From Lewinella sp. IMCC34191 (GTDB taxonomy: Bacteria > Bacteroidota > Bacteroidia > Chitinophagales > Saprospiraceae), in the NCBI RefSeq assembly GCF_003390935.1, contig NZ_QNQZ01000002.1, positions 248,001 through 312,000 on the forward strand: DNA of 64,000 bases, read 5' to 3'. How positions within the stretch are numbered: the stretch's first letter is position 1; every line of letters begins with the position of its first letter. Shown one piece after another: positions 8,605 through 16,962 of the stretch. Position numbers and translations under genes: made by a program. Below the pieces are notes generated by a model. That model did not search any database. It saw only the letters and a program-made list of their open reading frames with translations, and had not been told where the DNA came from.

Positions 8605-9783
8605 ATGGCCTTATTCAGCGCATCCTCCCTCCGACAAGCTCCTTACCTGCGCCTCGTCGCCCTGCTGATCCTGTCCCTGGTCGGTATGCACTTCCTGGAT
8701 GATTTACTGCGCCACCTGCCCCTACCCGAGTCGATTTATACGACTACCCCGACACTTGATTTTGTAAAGGGGCTTAACGGACGGCGAATACTTTCAATCG
8801 GCTTCTTGGGGCTAATCTGCGTCGTCCTCGATCGGTGGCGGGGTGTCGACCTTCGCCATTTGCCCGCCGAAGCCCGGGCCTTGTTGATCGCGGCGATCGG
8901 GCTGCAGACCTACAGCCTGGGCCTGCTGGACTACAACCATTACTTCAACAATTGGATGATCGCGGATCGGTTGCTGCTCGTCGGCCTCGGCATCCTGGCC
9001 ATCGGGCGGCCCCTCTTTATTCCGCTCTTTCTCATCGATCTGGTGATGATGACCGGCCAGCTCCGCCAGCCCCAGTTGATCGGCTACGACCACGTCCACA
9101 AGTTCATCTTTCCCCACATCCTCTCGCTGGCGTGGTGCTTCCTGGCCGTGAATTGCTTTATCCGCATTCGGAAGCCCTACGGGCTATTGGTTCCGCTGGT
9201 CATGGCCCCGCTCAGCCTGTGGTATATCGCGGCCGGCATCGGGAAGCTGGAAATGGATTGGCCGAACTATAACAACCTCTACAATCTATTCGCGGCGGCC
9301 GTGGACGAGGGCTGGCTGGAGGGCTGGTCGGCCCGGAGCAAGCAGTTCCTGGCGGACATGCTGGAACTGAGCCCGAAACCCCTGCTCTGGCTGACGATCC
9401 TGATCGAGATCGCCTTTCCGATACTGTTGTTCACGAACCGGACCACCGCCATCGTAGTATCGCTCAGCCTGATGCTCTTCCACCTGGTCGTCTACCTGTT
9501 CAGCGGCATCCTGTTCTGGCAGTGGTCCTTGCTGGAAGTGGTCTTCATTTACTTCCTGTTGTTCCGCAAAGAGGCGGTAGCTCAGCTCTTTACCTGGCGC
9601 AGTCGCCTGACCTATTGGCTGTTGCTCCTTTTGCTTCCCCTGGCCGTTCACATCGGGAAATTGGCGTGGTACGACTGCGGATTCATCAACAGCTATACCT
9701 TTTACCTCGTAGACAAACAGGGAGAAGAAACGGAACTGGATGCCACCTACTTTTCACCCTACGATACCGGTTTTACTTCCTGA
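8605..9783 (+). CDS. HTTM-domain (vitamin K carboxylase-like) membrane protein, apparently frameshifted
   Basis: A 392-residue multi-pass membrane protein with many hydrophobic helices from about residue 14 onward, resembling HTTM-domain proteins related to vitamin-K-dependent gamma-carboxylase. Polytopic proteins of this kind occur in surface-glycan clusters, with unknown function. The frame stops at 9783 right after SPYDTGF, but the next frame continues at once as YFLSRQKTLANTYGQ and stays coding to 10187. One missing T in the TTTT run at 9771-9774 would explain it, giving a product of about 527 residues. It starts 6 bp after the sulfotransferase gene. Confidence 0.75.
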   Translation: MALFSASSLRQAPYLRLVALLILSLVGMHFLDDLLRHLPLPESIYTTTPTLDFVKGLNGRRILSIGFLGLICVVLDRWRGVDLRHLPAEARALLIAAIGLQTYSLGLLDYNHYFNNWMIADRLLLVGLGILAIGRPLFIPLFLIDLVMMTGQLRQPQLIGYDHVHKFIFPHILSLAWCFLAVNCFIRIRKPYGLLVPLVMAPLSLWYIAAGIGKLEMDWPNYNNLYNLFAAAVDEGWLEGWSARSKQFLADMLELSPKPLLWLTILIEIAFPILLFTNRTTAIVVSLSLMLFHLVVYLFSGILFWQWSLLEVVFIYFLLFRKEAVAQLFTWRSRLTYWLLLLLLPLAVHIGKLAWYDCGFINSYTFYLVDKQGEETELDATYFSPYDTGFTS

Positions 9784-10187
9784 GCCGGCAAAAGACCCTG
9801 GCCAATACGTACGGCCAGTGTAACGACGCTGAACTGGTGAACCTGCTGACCGACTGGAACGAGAGAGATGACCCCACCAATCTCCGTCGGGTGGAAGCCT
9901 TCCGAAGCACCCGTGGCATGGAACGCTACGATACTGCCCGTGCGGCTACCTTCGAGCACTTTCTGGAGACGTTCATCCGAAACAAAAATCGCTACGACCC
10001 CGAACTCATCAGCCGGTTTAGCGTACCGCCCCATATGCAGCAGTCCGCCGATCAACGCAACCTTCAGATTGAAGACCTGGCCGGCCTGAAGATCGTATAC
10101 CGGGAAAAGGTCGTGCTGCCCAAGCTGGAGTACTTTACCGTAGCCCGCGATAGCTTTTTCCTACCCCTCACCCCCCAAGCCGAGTAA
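9771..10187 (+). pseudogene. C-terminal part of the HTTM protein in the -1 frame
   Basis: About 138 residues of well-behaved protein sequence (NTYGQCNDAELVNLL..., YRGMERYDTARAATF-like helices, ending KLEYFTVARDSFFLPLTPQAE) continue the preceding gene in the -1 frame and stop 2 bp before the AsnB start. The joint lies at a T4 run where a tRNA reading TTT (9772-9774) could re-pair perfectly at 9771-9773. A natural indel, a sequencing error or a -1 ribosomal slip would all look the same here. There is no plausible independent start near the joint. Confidence 0.65.
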
Positions 10188-10189
10188 TT

Positions 10190-11962
10190 ATGTGTGGAAT
10201 CATCGGCCAGCTAAACTTTGCGGGTACCGTCGATCGCGACCTCTTCGATACGATGCGGGACACGCTGATCCACCGTGGCCCCGACGGATACGGAACCGAG
10301 ATACGAAGCGAGGGGCAACTGGCCCTGGGGCACCGCCGACTGTCGATCCTAGACCTCAGCGAGCGGGGCCACCAGCCGATGGCTAACGAAGACGGCAGTA
10401 TCTGGATCACCTTCAACGGCGAGATATACAATTACGCCCCCCTACGCCAGGAGTTACGGAGCCGGGGGCATGTCTTCCGCTCCACTTCCGACACCGAAGT
10501 CCTGGTGCACGGATACGAAGAATGGGGCCTCGATGCCCTCCTGGCCCGCATCAAGGGCATGTTCGCCTTCGGGCTCTGGGACGAGAACCGCCGCAAGCTC
10601 TTCGTCGTCCGCGACCGCTTCGGTATCAAGCCCCTGGTGTACCACGCCGCTGGCAACCGCTTCGTCTTCGCTTCCGAGATCAAGGCCGTCACCCGCGATC
10701 CGGCCTTCCGCAAGGAGATCAGGCAGGATGCGCTGGCGGACTTCTTTATCTATTCCTACATCCCCCACCCGCATACCGTCTACGAGGGATTACATAAGCT
10801 GCGGCCGGCTCACTACCTGGAAGTGGATGCCGATACCGCCGCCCAGCGGATGGTGCGCTACTGGGAGCTCAAGGAAGAGATCCGGCCGATGCCCTACGCC
10901 GCGGCCTCCGAGCGGATGAACGAATTGTTATGCCAATCCGTGCGGGAACACCTGGTCAGCGACGTACCCGTAGGCCTGTTTCTAAGTGGTGGCTACGACA
11001 GCTCGTCGGTGCTCATGCACATGCACGACCTGAAGCAGGAAGTGGACGCTTTCTCCCTCGGCTTTGCCGGCAGCGACCGGAGCGAACACCTCCCGGCGGC
11101 CGATATCGCCGCGGCCTTCGATGCCCGCCACCACGTCCGGCTGCTGGACTACGAAGACAATGTCTTCCCCCTGATCGAGCGCCTGGTTCGTCACTACGAC
11201 GAGCCCTTCGCCGTCAGCAGCCAACTGACTTACCACTACATCGCGGAATACGCCGCCCGCACCCACAAGGTCGTCCTGGGGGGCGACGGGGGCGACGAAC
11301 TCCTGGCCGGCTACCACTGGTACCCCCAGATGAACCGGTGGCGTCCGGGGCCCCGCAGCATTCTCCGTGCCGCGCGCGGTAACGGGAGCCTGAAGACCCA
11401 ACGACTGGAAGAATATGCCCGCGAGCAGACCGGCGTCTACCACTACCTGCGGGGCAGGGGAATCATCGCACCCGAATGGATGGACCGGATGCAGGACCGC
11501 GCCTACGATTATTTCGCACGGCATTACGGGCAGTCGCCGGACAAGATCAAATCCTGGCAGCGCCTGGACATGGACACCTTCATGCTCGATAACTGCCTGC
11601 AGCGCGCCGACTCTTCCAGCATGCTGCACTCCCTGGAAGTACGCGTCCCCTTTCTCGACCACGAACTGTTCGAATTCGTCTACTCCTTGCCGACGGAAAC
11701 CTATTTCGACCCCAACCGAAATAAAAAGATGCTGTACGATAAGCTCCGCGGCCGACTGCCGGCCAGCGTGCTGAACCGCCGCAAGCAGGGCTTCGGTTTC
11801 CAGCACCGGGATGCCCTGAAGGGGCCGGCCTTCGCCGATTTCGTGAACGGCGGGGAATTACAAAAATTAGGGCTGCTCTCCCGGCCGGTGGACCTCCAAC
11901 GCCTCACCGGCGAGGAGGCCTATCACCTCGTCTTCCTGGAGCAGTGGCTACGAATCAACTGA
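10190..11962 (+). CDS. asnB: glutamine-dependent asparagine synthase-like amidotransferase
   Basis: A 590-residue enzyme. The protein starts MCGIIGQLNF, so Cys2 is the glutaminase nucleophile of the class II amidotransferase domain (about residues 1-190: RGPDGYG, LGHRRLSILD, FNGEIYNY). The synthetase half has the ATP-pyrophosphatase loop LFLSGGYDSSSV near residue 262 and VVLGGDGGDELLAGYHW. In polysaccharide clusters, AsnB paralogues (such as WbpS) amidate uronic-acid carboxylates, so it may make a hexuronamide in this glycan rather than asparagine. This is inference from context. It starts 2 bp after the HTTM frame. Confidence 0.9.
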   Translation: MCGIIGQLNFAGTVDRDLFDTMRDTLIHRGPDGYGTEIRSEGQLALGHRRLSILDLSERGHQPMANEDGSIWITFNGEIYNYAPLRQELRSRGHVFRSTSDTEVLVHGYEEWGLDALLARIKGMFAFGLWDENRRKLFVVRDRFGIKPLVYHAAGNRFVFASEIKAVTRDPAFRKEIRQDALADFFIYSYIPHPHTVYEGLHKLRPAHYLEVDADTAAQRMVRYWELKEEIRPMPYAAASERMNELLCQSVREHLVSDVPVGLFLSGGYDSSSVLMHMHDLKQEVDAFSLGFAGSDRSEHLPAADIAAAFDARHHVRLLDYEDNVFPLIERLVRHYDEPFAVSSQLTYHYIAEYAARTHKVVLGGDGGDELLAGYHWYPQMNRWRPGPRSILRAARGNGSLKTQRLEEYAREQTGVYHYLRGRGIIAPEWMDRMQDRAYDYFARHYGQSPDKIKSWQRLDMDTFMLDNCLQRADSSSMLHSLEVRVPFLDHELFEFVYSLPTETYFDPNRNKKMLYDKLRGRLPASVLNRRKQGFGFQHRDALKGPAFADFVNGGELQKLGLLSRPVDLQRLTGEEAYHLVFLEQWLRIN

Positions 11963-11967
11963 CCGAC

Positions 11968-12927
11968 ATGACCGACCATCAGTGGACCGAAAATACCTTT
12001 TGGGTGATCCGCAGCGCCGGAGAACGTACCGTGGAAGCCTGCGCGGACCTTATCCGTGCTTTCGTGCCGGAGCACCGAATCGTCATCGTCGAGGAGCGAC
12101 CCTTTGCCGCGGCAATCGCCAAGACCTACCGCCTGGCGGCCGCGAGCGGGTGCAAGTGGACCTTCTGCATCGATGCGGATGTACTGGTTCATGCGGAGGG
12201 CTTCCGGCAGCTGTACGAAGTGGCGGAGTCCGTGCACGACACGATTTGGTACGTGCAGGGCCTTACGGTCGACAAGTTCATCCCCATCATCCGCACCGCC
12301 GGAAACGGCATCTACCGCAGCTGGGTGGCGGGCATGGCCATCTCGGAGATCCCGGAGGACGGCACTACCCTGCGTCCCGAGGCGACGACCATCGACCGCA
12401 TGATCGACCGCGGCTACCAGGCTTACCGCACCCCGATCGTGGTGGGTATCCACGACTTTGAGCAGCACTATCACGACATCGCCCGCAAAACCTTCCTGCA
12501 CTACCACAAGCACCAGAACGTGCGCCCCGAAATGCAGGGTTACTGGCGCAACGAGCAGGAGTCCGACGCCGATTTTAAAGCCGCCCTACTGGGGGCCAAA
12601 CTCGGCGAAGACTACAAAGACAATCTGCTGATCGACCGGGAATTTAAACGGCAGGAGATCGCCGCCGGCCTGGAGCGTATGGAGCTCGCCCCCAAGCCCC
12701 CCCTCCCCGCCGGTTCCATCACAACCGATTACGTCACCAACTTTCTGGCCGCCTACCAGCCGGACCCGGTCATCCAGCGGAAGAAATATCCGGAATACAC
12801 CGAGTACATTCTACGTTGGCCCCTGGCTACCCCGGAAAGGCGGTTCCTGAACAGCCTGCGCCGGCTCAAGCGTCGTCTGCTGCGCGCAGCCAGGCTCGCG
12901 CCTCCGAAAAAAAAGCGGCTGGGGTAA
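11968..12927 (+). CDS. putative GT-A-like glycosyltransferase, function unknown
   Basis: A 319-residue protein from ATG 11968; an in-frame GTG at 11944 would overlap asnB. Residues about 8-60 read TFWVIRSAGERTVEACADLI... and lead to WTFCIDADVLVHAEGF, which looks like the DxD metal site of a GT-A fold. No closer family is recognised. It is the last gene of the polysaccharide run, and its 3' end overlaps the convergent GluQ-RS gene by 62 bp. The basic tail (RRLKRRLLRAARLAPPKKKRLG) may bind membrane or nucleic acid, or may only reflect the overlap with the opposite gene. Confidence 0.65.
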   Translation: MTDHQWTENTFWVIRSAGERTVEACADLIRAFVPEHRIVIVEERPFAAAIAKTYRLAAASGCKWTFCIDADVLVHAEGFRQLYEVAESVHDTIWYVQGLTVDKFIPIIRTAGNGIYRSWVAGMAISEIPEDGTTLRPEATTIDRMIDRGYQAYRTPIVVGIHDFEQHYHDIARKTFLHYHKHQNVRPEMQGYWRNEQESDADFKAALLGAKLGEDYKDNLLIDREFKRQEIAAGLERMELAPKPPLPAGSITTDYVTNFLAAYQPDPVIQRKKYPEYTEYILRWPLATPERRFLNSLRRLKRRLLRAARLAPPKKKRLG

Positions 12928-13630
12928 GCCCCGAGTCCCTAACGGCCGCGGCCCCCTGGCTCTTCGAAAGTTTCTGGCCGTTCACGCACATTAAGGGGTG
13001 GTGAACGAAGCGAATGCGTTCCCGCAGCGGCGGATAGCCCAGCAGATCGCTCAGCATCGCCTGGGCGGCTGTACTGTCCCGCAGGTCCTCCCCCCGCGCG
13101 CATTCGGTAATGCCGTAGTGAAAGTCATCCACGGTACACGCCAGCTGGTAGCTGGGCCGCCCGTCTTTCTTCCGTACGGCAAACCATGCCATAGTCTGGT
13201 GTAGGGCCGTTCCACGGGTATCGACCCGCCACGCTACCCCTGCCCGGTCGAAGGCAATATGTCCGCGCAGGCACCCGTGTACGTGTTCCCCCTCCGCCAG
13301 CTCCTTCCGCGAGCAGGGGCAGGCAAATATTTGCGTCGGAGCGCAGGTAAGGAGCTGATCCAGAGCCGTTTTGTACATCGGCATCCGATGGTCCTGGCTC
13401 CAGTGCCGTTCGAAATCCTCGGCGTCCTTCGGCCCGTGGGTCCACTCGATCCCAAGCCAGTGTAGTACGTCGAATACATCCTCCAGGTACTCCCGCCGGA
13501 ATCGCTGTCGGTCCAGGTCATCAATACGCAGCAGCAGCGATCCACCCTCGGCCAGCAGCGCATTGGCCGCGAAGTTGGCCGCGTTGCCGACGTGCAGATA
13601 GCCGGAGGGGGTGGGCGCTATTCGGTGCAT
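12866..13630 (-). CDS. gluQ: glutamyl-Q tRNA(Asp) synthetase
   Basis: A 254-residue truncated class I aminoacyl-tRNA synthetase containing only the catalytic core. It has TPSGYLHVGNA as the HIGH motif, RIDDLDRQR in the glutamate/ATP pocket, a zinc-binding segment CPCSRKE...HVHGCLRG, and KLSKSQG as the KMSKS motif. No anticodon-binding domain is present, which separates it from GluRS and matches GluQ-RS. Such enzymes attach glutamate to queuosine at position 34 of tRNA(Asp). The upstream region contains a heptamer repeat. Confidence 0.9.
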   Translation of the reverse strand: MHRIAPTPSGYLHVGNAANFAANALLAEGGSLLLRIDDLDRQRFRREYLEDVFDVLHWLGIEWTHGPKDAEDFERHWSQDHRMPMYKTALDQLLTCAPTQIFACPCSRKELAEGEHVHGCLRGHIAFDRAGVAWRVDTRGTALHQTMAWFAVRKKDGRPSYQLACTVDDFHYGITECARGEDLRDSTAAQAMLSDLLGYPPLRERIRFVHHPLMCVNGQKLSKSQGAAAVRDSGLTPAAFFSEARAWLRAADDA

Positions 13631-13653
13631 GTGACGAAGGTACGGAGGGCTGG

Positions 13654-13695
13654 TTGGGTACTGGGTACTGGGTGCTGGGTACTGGGTGCTGGGTG
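13654..13695. repeat. heptanucleotide tandem repeat
   Basis: Six near-perfect copies of the 7-bp unit CTGGGTA/CTGGGTG lie 24 bp upstream of the gluQ start codon. Variants alternate only at the last base. A 7-bp unit changes promoter spacing when copies are gained or lost, so slippage there could tune expression of gluQ, but no promoter could be placed. Confidence 0.85.
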
Positions 13696-13770
13696 CTTCT
13701 CACTTGAGCCTGTCCGTGAAGTCTCGGCTAGAAAGCTATCGACCTTGGTACAAAGCGGCAATCGGTGCCC

Positions 13771-14694
13771 CTACCCGTCATCCAACGCCCCCAGCACTTC
13801 TTCGCAGATGCGGTGACTCTCCAAAACGCCATCCAGGTAGTTGGCGGGGGGGGGCTGACCGCGCACCACGCGGAGCCAGTGGTCGATCATGGCGACGAAG
13901 CCCCGCTTTTCGAGAGTGGGCGTCCAGTTGCCGAAGCCGAGGTGCTCGGTGCGGTCTTTATGGTAGTGGTAGCCTTCGTGGAGTTCGACAATTTCCCATT
14001 TGTGCCCGGCGGTATAATACTCGACCCGCTCTTCGGTGCGTCCGCTGACGCGATTCATGCCGCCGGTAACCAGGCACTCCCCCTGCCGCCAGCGTACCTG
14101 CACGCTGGCCAGCAAGTCGCCGCGCATCCGGGTATGTACCCGGAGTTCCTCCACCGGTCCGCGACCGAGTACCCGGAGGCTATCGACCACGTGAATGAAG
14201 TCGTCGTAAACGAAGGATCGCGGTTCCCCCGCCATATCTACCCGGTTCTTATGCCAGTTGAGCTGGATGGCCGCGTCCTTGCCGAGCAGCGAATGAATGA
14301 GGGGAGCGTACCGTCGGTTGAACCCTACGAACAACGGCGTTCGCTTCCTCCGCGCGAGGTTGATGAGCTTCTTGGAGGCCACGAGTGAATCGCAGAGCGG
14401 TTTATCCACGAAAACCGGTATCCCCTCCTCCAGGAGCGATGCCACAATACCCGCGTGGGCCGAAGTCGCCGCGTGCACCATGGCGGCGTCGGGCCGGTGC
14501 TTGACCAGATCATTCACCGAAGTGTACGTTTCCTCGACGCGGTACTGCTTCGCCAATCGGGTGAGCGTCGCTTCGTCGCGCGTACACAGGATCGGCTTTA
14601 CCCCGCCCCGCGAGGTCATCAGGGGTAAGTAGGCCTTTTCCGCGATGTCGCCGAGGCCTACCAGGGCGATTCGTAAGTGGGGTGTATCCGGCAT
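13771..14694 (-). CDS. Gfo/Idh/MocA-family oxidoreductase
   Basis: A 307-residue NAD(P)-dependent oxidoreductase. The N-terminal Rossmann fold begins RIALVGLGDIAEKAYLPL, and residues about 60-100 give HAATSAHAGIVASLLEEGIPVFVDKPLCDS, where the usual EKP is DKP. A C-terminal alpha/beta domain follows (FVGFNRRYAPLIH, YDDFIHVVDSLR). Such enzymes oxidise or reduce sugars, inositols or related alcohols; the substrate is unknown. It has no signal peptide, unlike the second family member at 20460. One copy of the 18-bp dispersed motif lies 47 bp upstream in the same orientation. Confidence 0.88.
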   Translation of the reverse strand: MPDTPHLRIALVGLGDIAEKAYLPLMTSRGGVKPILCTRDEATLTRLAKQYRVEETYTSVNDLVKHRPDAAMVHAATSAHAGIVASLLEEGIPVFVDKPLCDSLVASKKLINLARRKRTPLFVGFNRRYAPLIHSLLGKDAAIQLNWHKNRVDMAGEPRSFVYDDFIHVVDSLRVLGRGPVEELRVHTRMRGDLLASVQVRWRQGECLVTGGMNRVSGRTEERVEYYTAGHKWEIVELHEGYHYHKDRTEHLGFGNWTPTLEKRGFVAMIDHWLRVVRGQPPPANYLDGVLESHRICEEVLGALDDG

Positions 14695-14740
14695 GTACCG
14701 GGCAAGATAGAAATTACCCGCGCTGGGAGTAAGCCTGTTT

Positions 14741-14757
14741 TACCTGCGCTCCGCCGC
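14741..14757 (-). repeat. dispersed 18-bp motif, copy 1
   Basis: Minus-strand match (17 of 18) to GGCGGCGGAGCGCAGGTA, in the divergent gap between the Gfo/Idh gene and the barrel-like gene. It is followed on the minus strand by AAAC. Confidence 0.8.
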
Positions 14758-14794
14758 GAAAACCGACTTTAACGTAAACGCAACCCTCCGTTTG

Positions 14795-14825
14795 TTGTCT
14801 GATCCAAACTTTTAACCGATATTTG
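14795..14825 (+). promoter_or_regulatory. candidate Bacteroidota sigma-ABfr promoter
   Basis: TTG at 14795-14797, a 20-bp spacer, then GATATTTG at 14818-14825, one base from TAnnTTTG. It would start transcription about 50 bp ahead of ATG 14885. Confidence 0.4.
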
Positions 14826-14884
14826 GGTTGGATTTATACTTCTCGGATATTTCCGGTGAAGCGAGACACTATAGAAACGACACG

Positions 14885-15460
14885 ATGAATTTTACACGGA
14901 TTGTCCGCTTTTGCGGATTAATGCTGCTGGTATTTTGCCTGCACCCCACTTCCCTATTTTCCCAATCTGATTTTCCCGGACGCCTCGAGGCTGACCTGGA
15001 CGCATTGTCCATCGCCCGCAGTGGTTATGCCGTGCGCGTTGGTTACCAGCACCGCCACCTGCGCCTGGGGGTAACGACCTTCAACCACGAGCAACCCAGC
15101 CTGGTGATCGCGGAACGGAACGTCAACGTCCGTACCTCGGGCATCGGATTCGGGGCCGATTATTTCCTGCGCCCCGCCCGCGGACTGTTCGCCGGCCTGC
15201 ACGCCGCCTTTCACGAGGAGGAATTGAGCCGCGCTACCAACGAAGATACCGCCACGCAAAAGACCGTGGAAACCAGCCTGCAAGCCGGCTATCGCTGGGC
15301 CTTCGGCCGCGAGGAGGAGGGTATGCGGGGCCTCTATCTGGAAATGGTCATCGGCGTAGCTACCCGCCCCGGAGCCCAATCGGTCAGCCTGGGATCGGAC
15401 AGCTACACGGCCAAGAGCGTTTGCGTGCAGCCCGGGCTACGTATGGGCTACCGGTTCTAG
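14885..15460 (+). CDS. putative outer-membrane beta-barrel protein (paralogue of 35029-35613)
   Basis: A 191-residue protein from ATG 14885, chosen because the N-terminus is then a clean signal peptide (IVRFCGLMLLVFCLHPTSLFSQ). The mature part alternates short polar/hydrophobic strands (YAVRVGYQHRHLRLGVTTF, TSGIGFGADYFLRP, FAGLHAAFHEE, LQAGYRWAFG) and ends in LRMGYRF with a terminal Phe, as in outer-membrane barrels. The protein at 35029-35613 has the same length and order of motifs (GIGFEADYLFRPR, NVGYHF). Function unknown. Confidence 0.75.
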   Translation: MNFTRIVRFCGLMLLVFCLHPTSLFSQSDFPGRLEADLDALSIARSGYAVRVGYQHRHLRLGVTTFNHEQPSLVIAERNVNVRTSGIGFGADYFLRPARGLFAGLHAAFHEEELSRATNEDTATQKTVETSLQAGYRWAFGREEEGMRGLYLEMVIGVATRPGAQSVSLGSDSYTAKSVCVQPGLRMGYRF

Positions 15461-15522
15461 CCGGGCACTTTCTTATCTGCGGGTTTAGGGGTACTTTTCA
15501 GGCTTACCCAAAAGCCTCAAGA

Positions 15523-16950
15523 ATGAAAAACCTCTACCTGGGATTCGTAATGGTCCTGGCCGCTTCCGCCCTGGCCGCCCAAGATCACGCGGCGGTGTTG
15601 CAAGACATCGACCGGCAGGCCGACGACTACTTCGCCGTAGCCAAACAGATCTGGGATTTTGCCGAAGTCGGCTACCAGGAGGAGGAAAGCTCCGCGCTGC
15701 TCCAGCAATTGCTGAAGGACGAAGGCTTCACCATCGAGGCCGGCGTGGCCGATATTCCCACCGCCTTCACCGCCACCTACGGCAACGGCGGGCCGACCAT
15801 CGGCATCCTCGGGGAGTTCGACGCCCTGCCGGGCATCACCCAGACGGCCAGCGCCACGCGGGAAGAACGGAATGACGTAGAGGCCGGCCACGCCTGCGGG
15901 CACCACCTCTTCGGTACCGGATCGGCCGCCGCGGCCATTGCCGTGAAGAACTGGCTACAGGAAAACGAAATGGAGGGGACCATCCGCTTCTACGGCACGC
16001 CCGCCGAGGAGGGGGGCGCCGGGAAGGTGTACATGGTCCGGGCCGGCCTGTTCGACGGCGTGGATGCCGTCATTCACTGGCACCCGTCCGACGGGAACTC
16101 CGCCGATGCGGCTTCTTCCCTGTCTAACAAGTCGGCCAAATTCCGCTTCCACGGGATATCCGCCCACGCCTCCGCCGCCCCCCAGAACGGCCGCTCGGCG
16201 CTCGACGGCGTGGAAGCCATGAACGTGATGGTCAACATGCTCCGCGAACACATGGAAATGGAATCGCGGATCCACTACGTCATCACCCGCGGCGGCGAAG
16301 CACCCAATGTTATTCCCGATTTCGCCGAAGTCTTCTACTACGTCCGCCACCCCGAAATGGCTGAAGTGAACAAGCTCTTCGAACGGGTGGTCAATGCCGC
16401 GGAGGGAGCCGCCCTCGGTACCGGTACGACCATGGACTACGAAGTCATCCACGGGGCCTATAACCTCCTGCCCAACGTAACCCTCGGGGAGGTTATGCAC
16501 GCCAATCTGGAGCAGGTCGGCGGCGTCGAATACGATGCCGGGGAGCGGGCATTCGCCGAATCGATCGCGGGAACCTTCGAAAATGCGAAGGCCGACCCGG
16601 CTTCCGCCGCGGAGGTCGAACCCTTCCAGGTCATCCGCCGGGGGACGGGCGGCTCTACCGACGTTGGCGACGTCAGTTGGGCGGTTCCGACCGTCGGACT
16701 GCGTACCGCTACCTGGGTGCCCGGCACCTCTGCCCACAGCTGGCAGGCCATCGCGGCGGGCGGCATGAGCATCGGTAAAAAAGGAATGGTTGTAGCCGCC
16801 AAAACCATGACCCTCACCGCCATCGATCTCTTCAGCCGGCCCGAACTGCTCGAAAAGGCGCAGGCGGAGTTGGACGAGCAACGCGGCAGCGACTTCGTCT
16901 ACAAAGCCATGTTGGGCGACCGAGAGCCGCCGCTGGACTACCGGAATTGA
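15523..16950 (+). CDS. M20-family amidohydrolase (AbgB-like), exported
   Basis: A 475-residue metal-dependent hydrolase; ATG 15523 starts a signal peptide (MKNLYLGFVMVLAASALAAQ), and the longer reading frame upstream is discarded. Visible M20 features are ILGEFDALPG, the metal-site GHACGHHLFGTGSAAAA, the catalytic glutamate in GTPAEEGGAGK, the HWHPSD segment, and the dimerisation domain start FRFHGISAHASAAP. The order matches AbgB-like hydrolases, which cleave aminoacyl amides such as p-aminobenzoyl-glutamate. With a signal peptide it would work in the periplasm or outside. Confidence 0.9.
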   Translation: MKNLYLGFVMVLAASALAAQDHAAVLQDIDRQADDYFAVAKQIWDFAEVGYQEEESSALLQQLLKDEGFTIEAGVADIPTAFTATYGNGGPTIGILGEFDALPGITQTASATREERNDVEAGHACGHHLFGTGSAAAAIAVKNWLQENEMEGTIRFYGTPAEEGGAGKVYMVRAGLFDGVDAVIHWHPSDGNSADAASSLSNKSAKFRFHGISAHASAAPQNGRSALDGVEAMNVMVNMLREHMEMESRIHYVITRGGEAPNVIPDFAEVFYYVRHPEMAEVNKLFERVVNAAEGAALGTGTTMDYEVIHGAYNLLPNVTLGEVMHANLEQVGGVEYDAGERAFAESIAGTFENAKADPASAAEVEPFQVIRRGTGGSTDVGDVSWAVPTVGLRTATWVPGTSAHSWQAIAAGGMSIGKKGMVVAAKTMTLTAIDLFSRPELLEKAQAELDEQRGSDFVYKAMLGDREPPLDYRN

Positions 16951-16962
16951 TCACGGCAGCCG

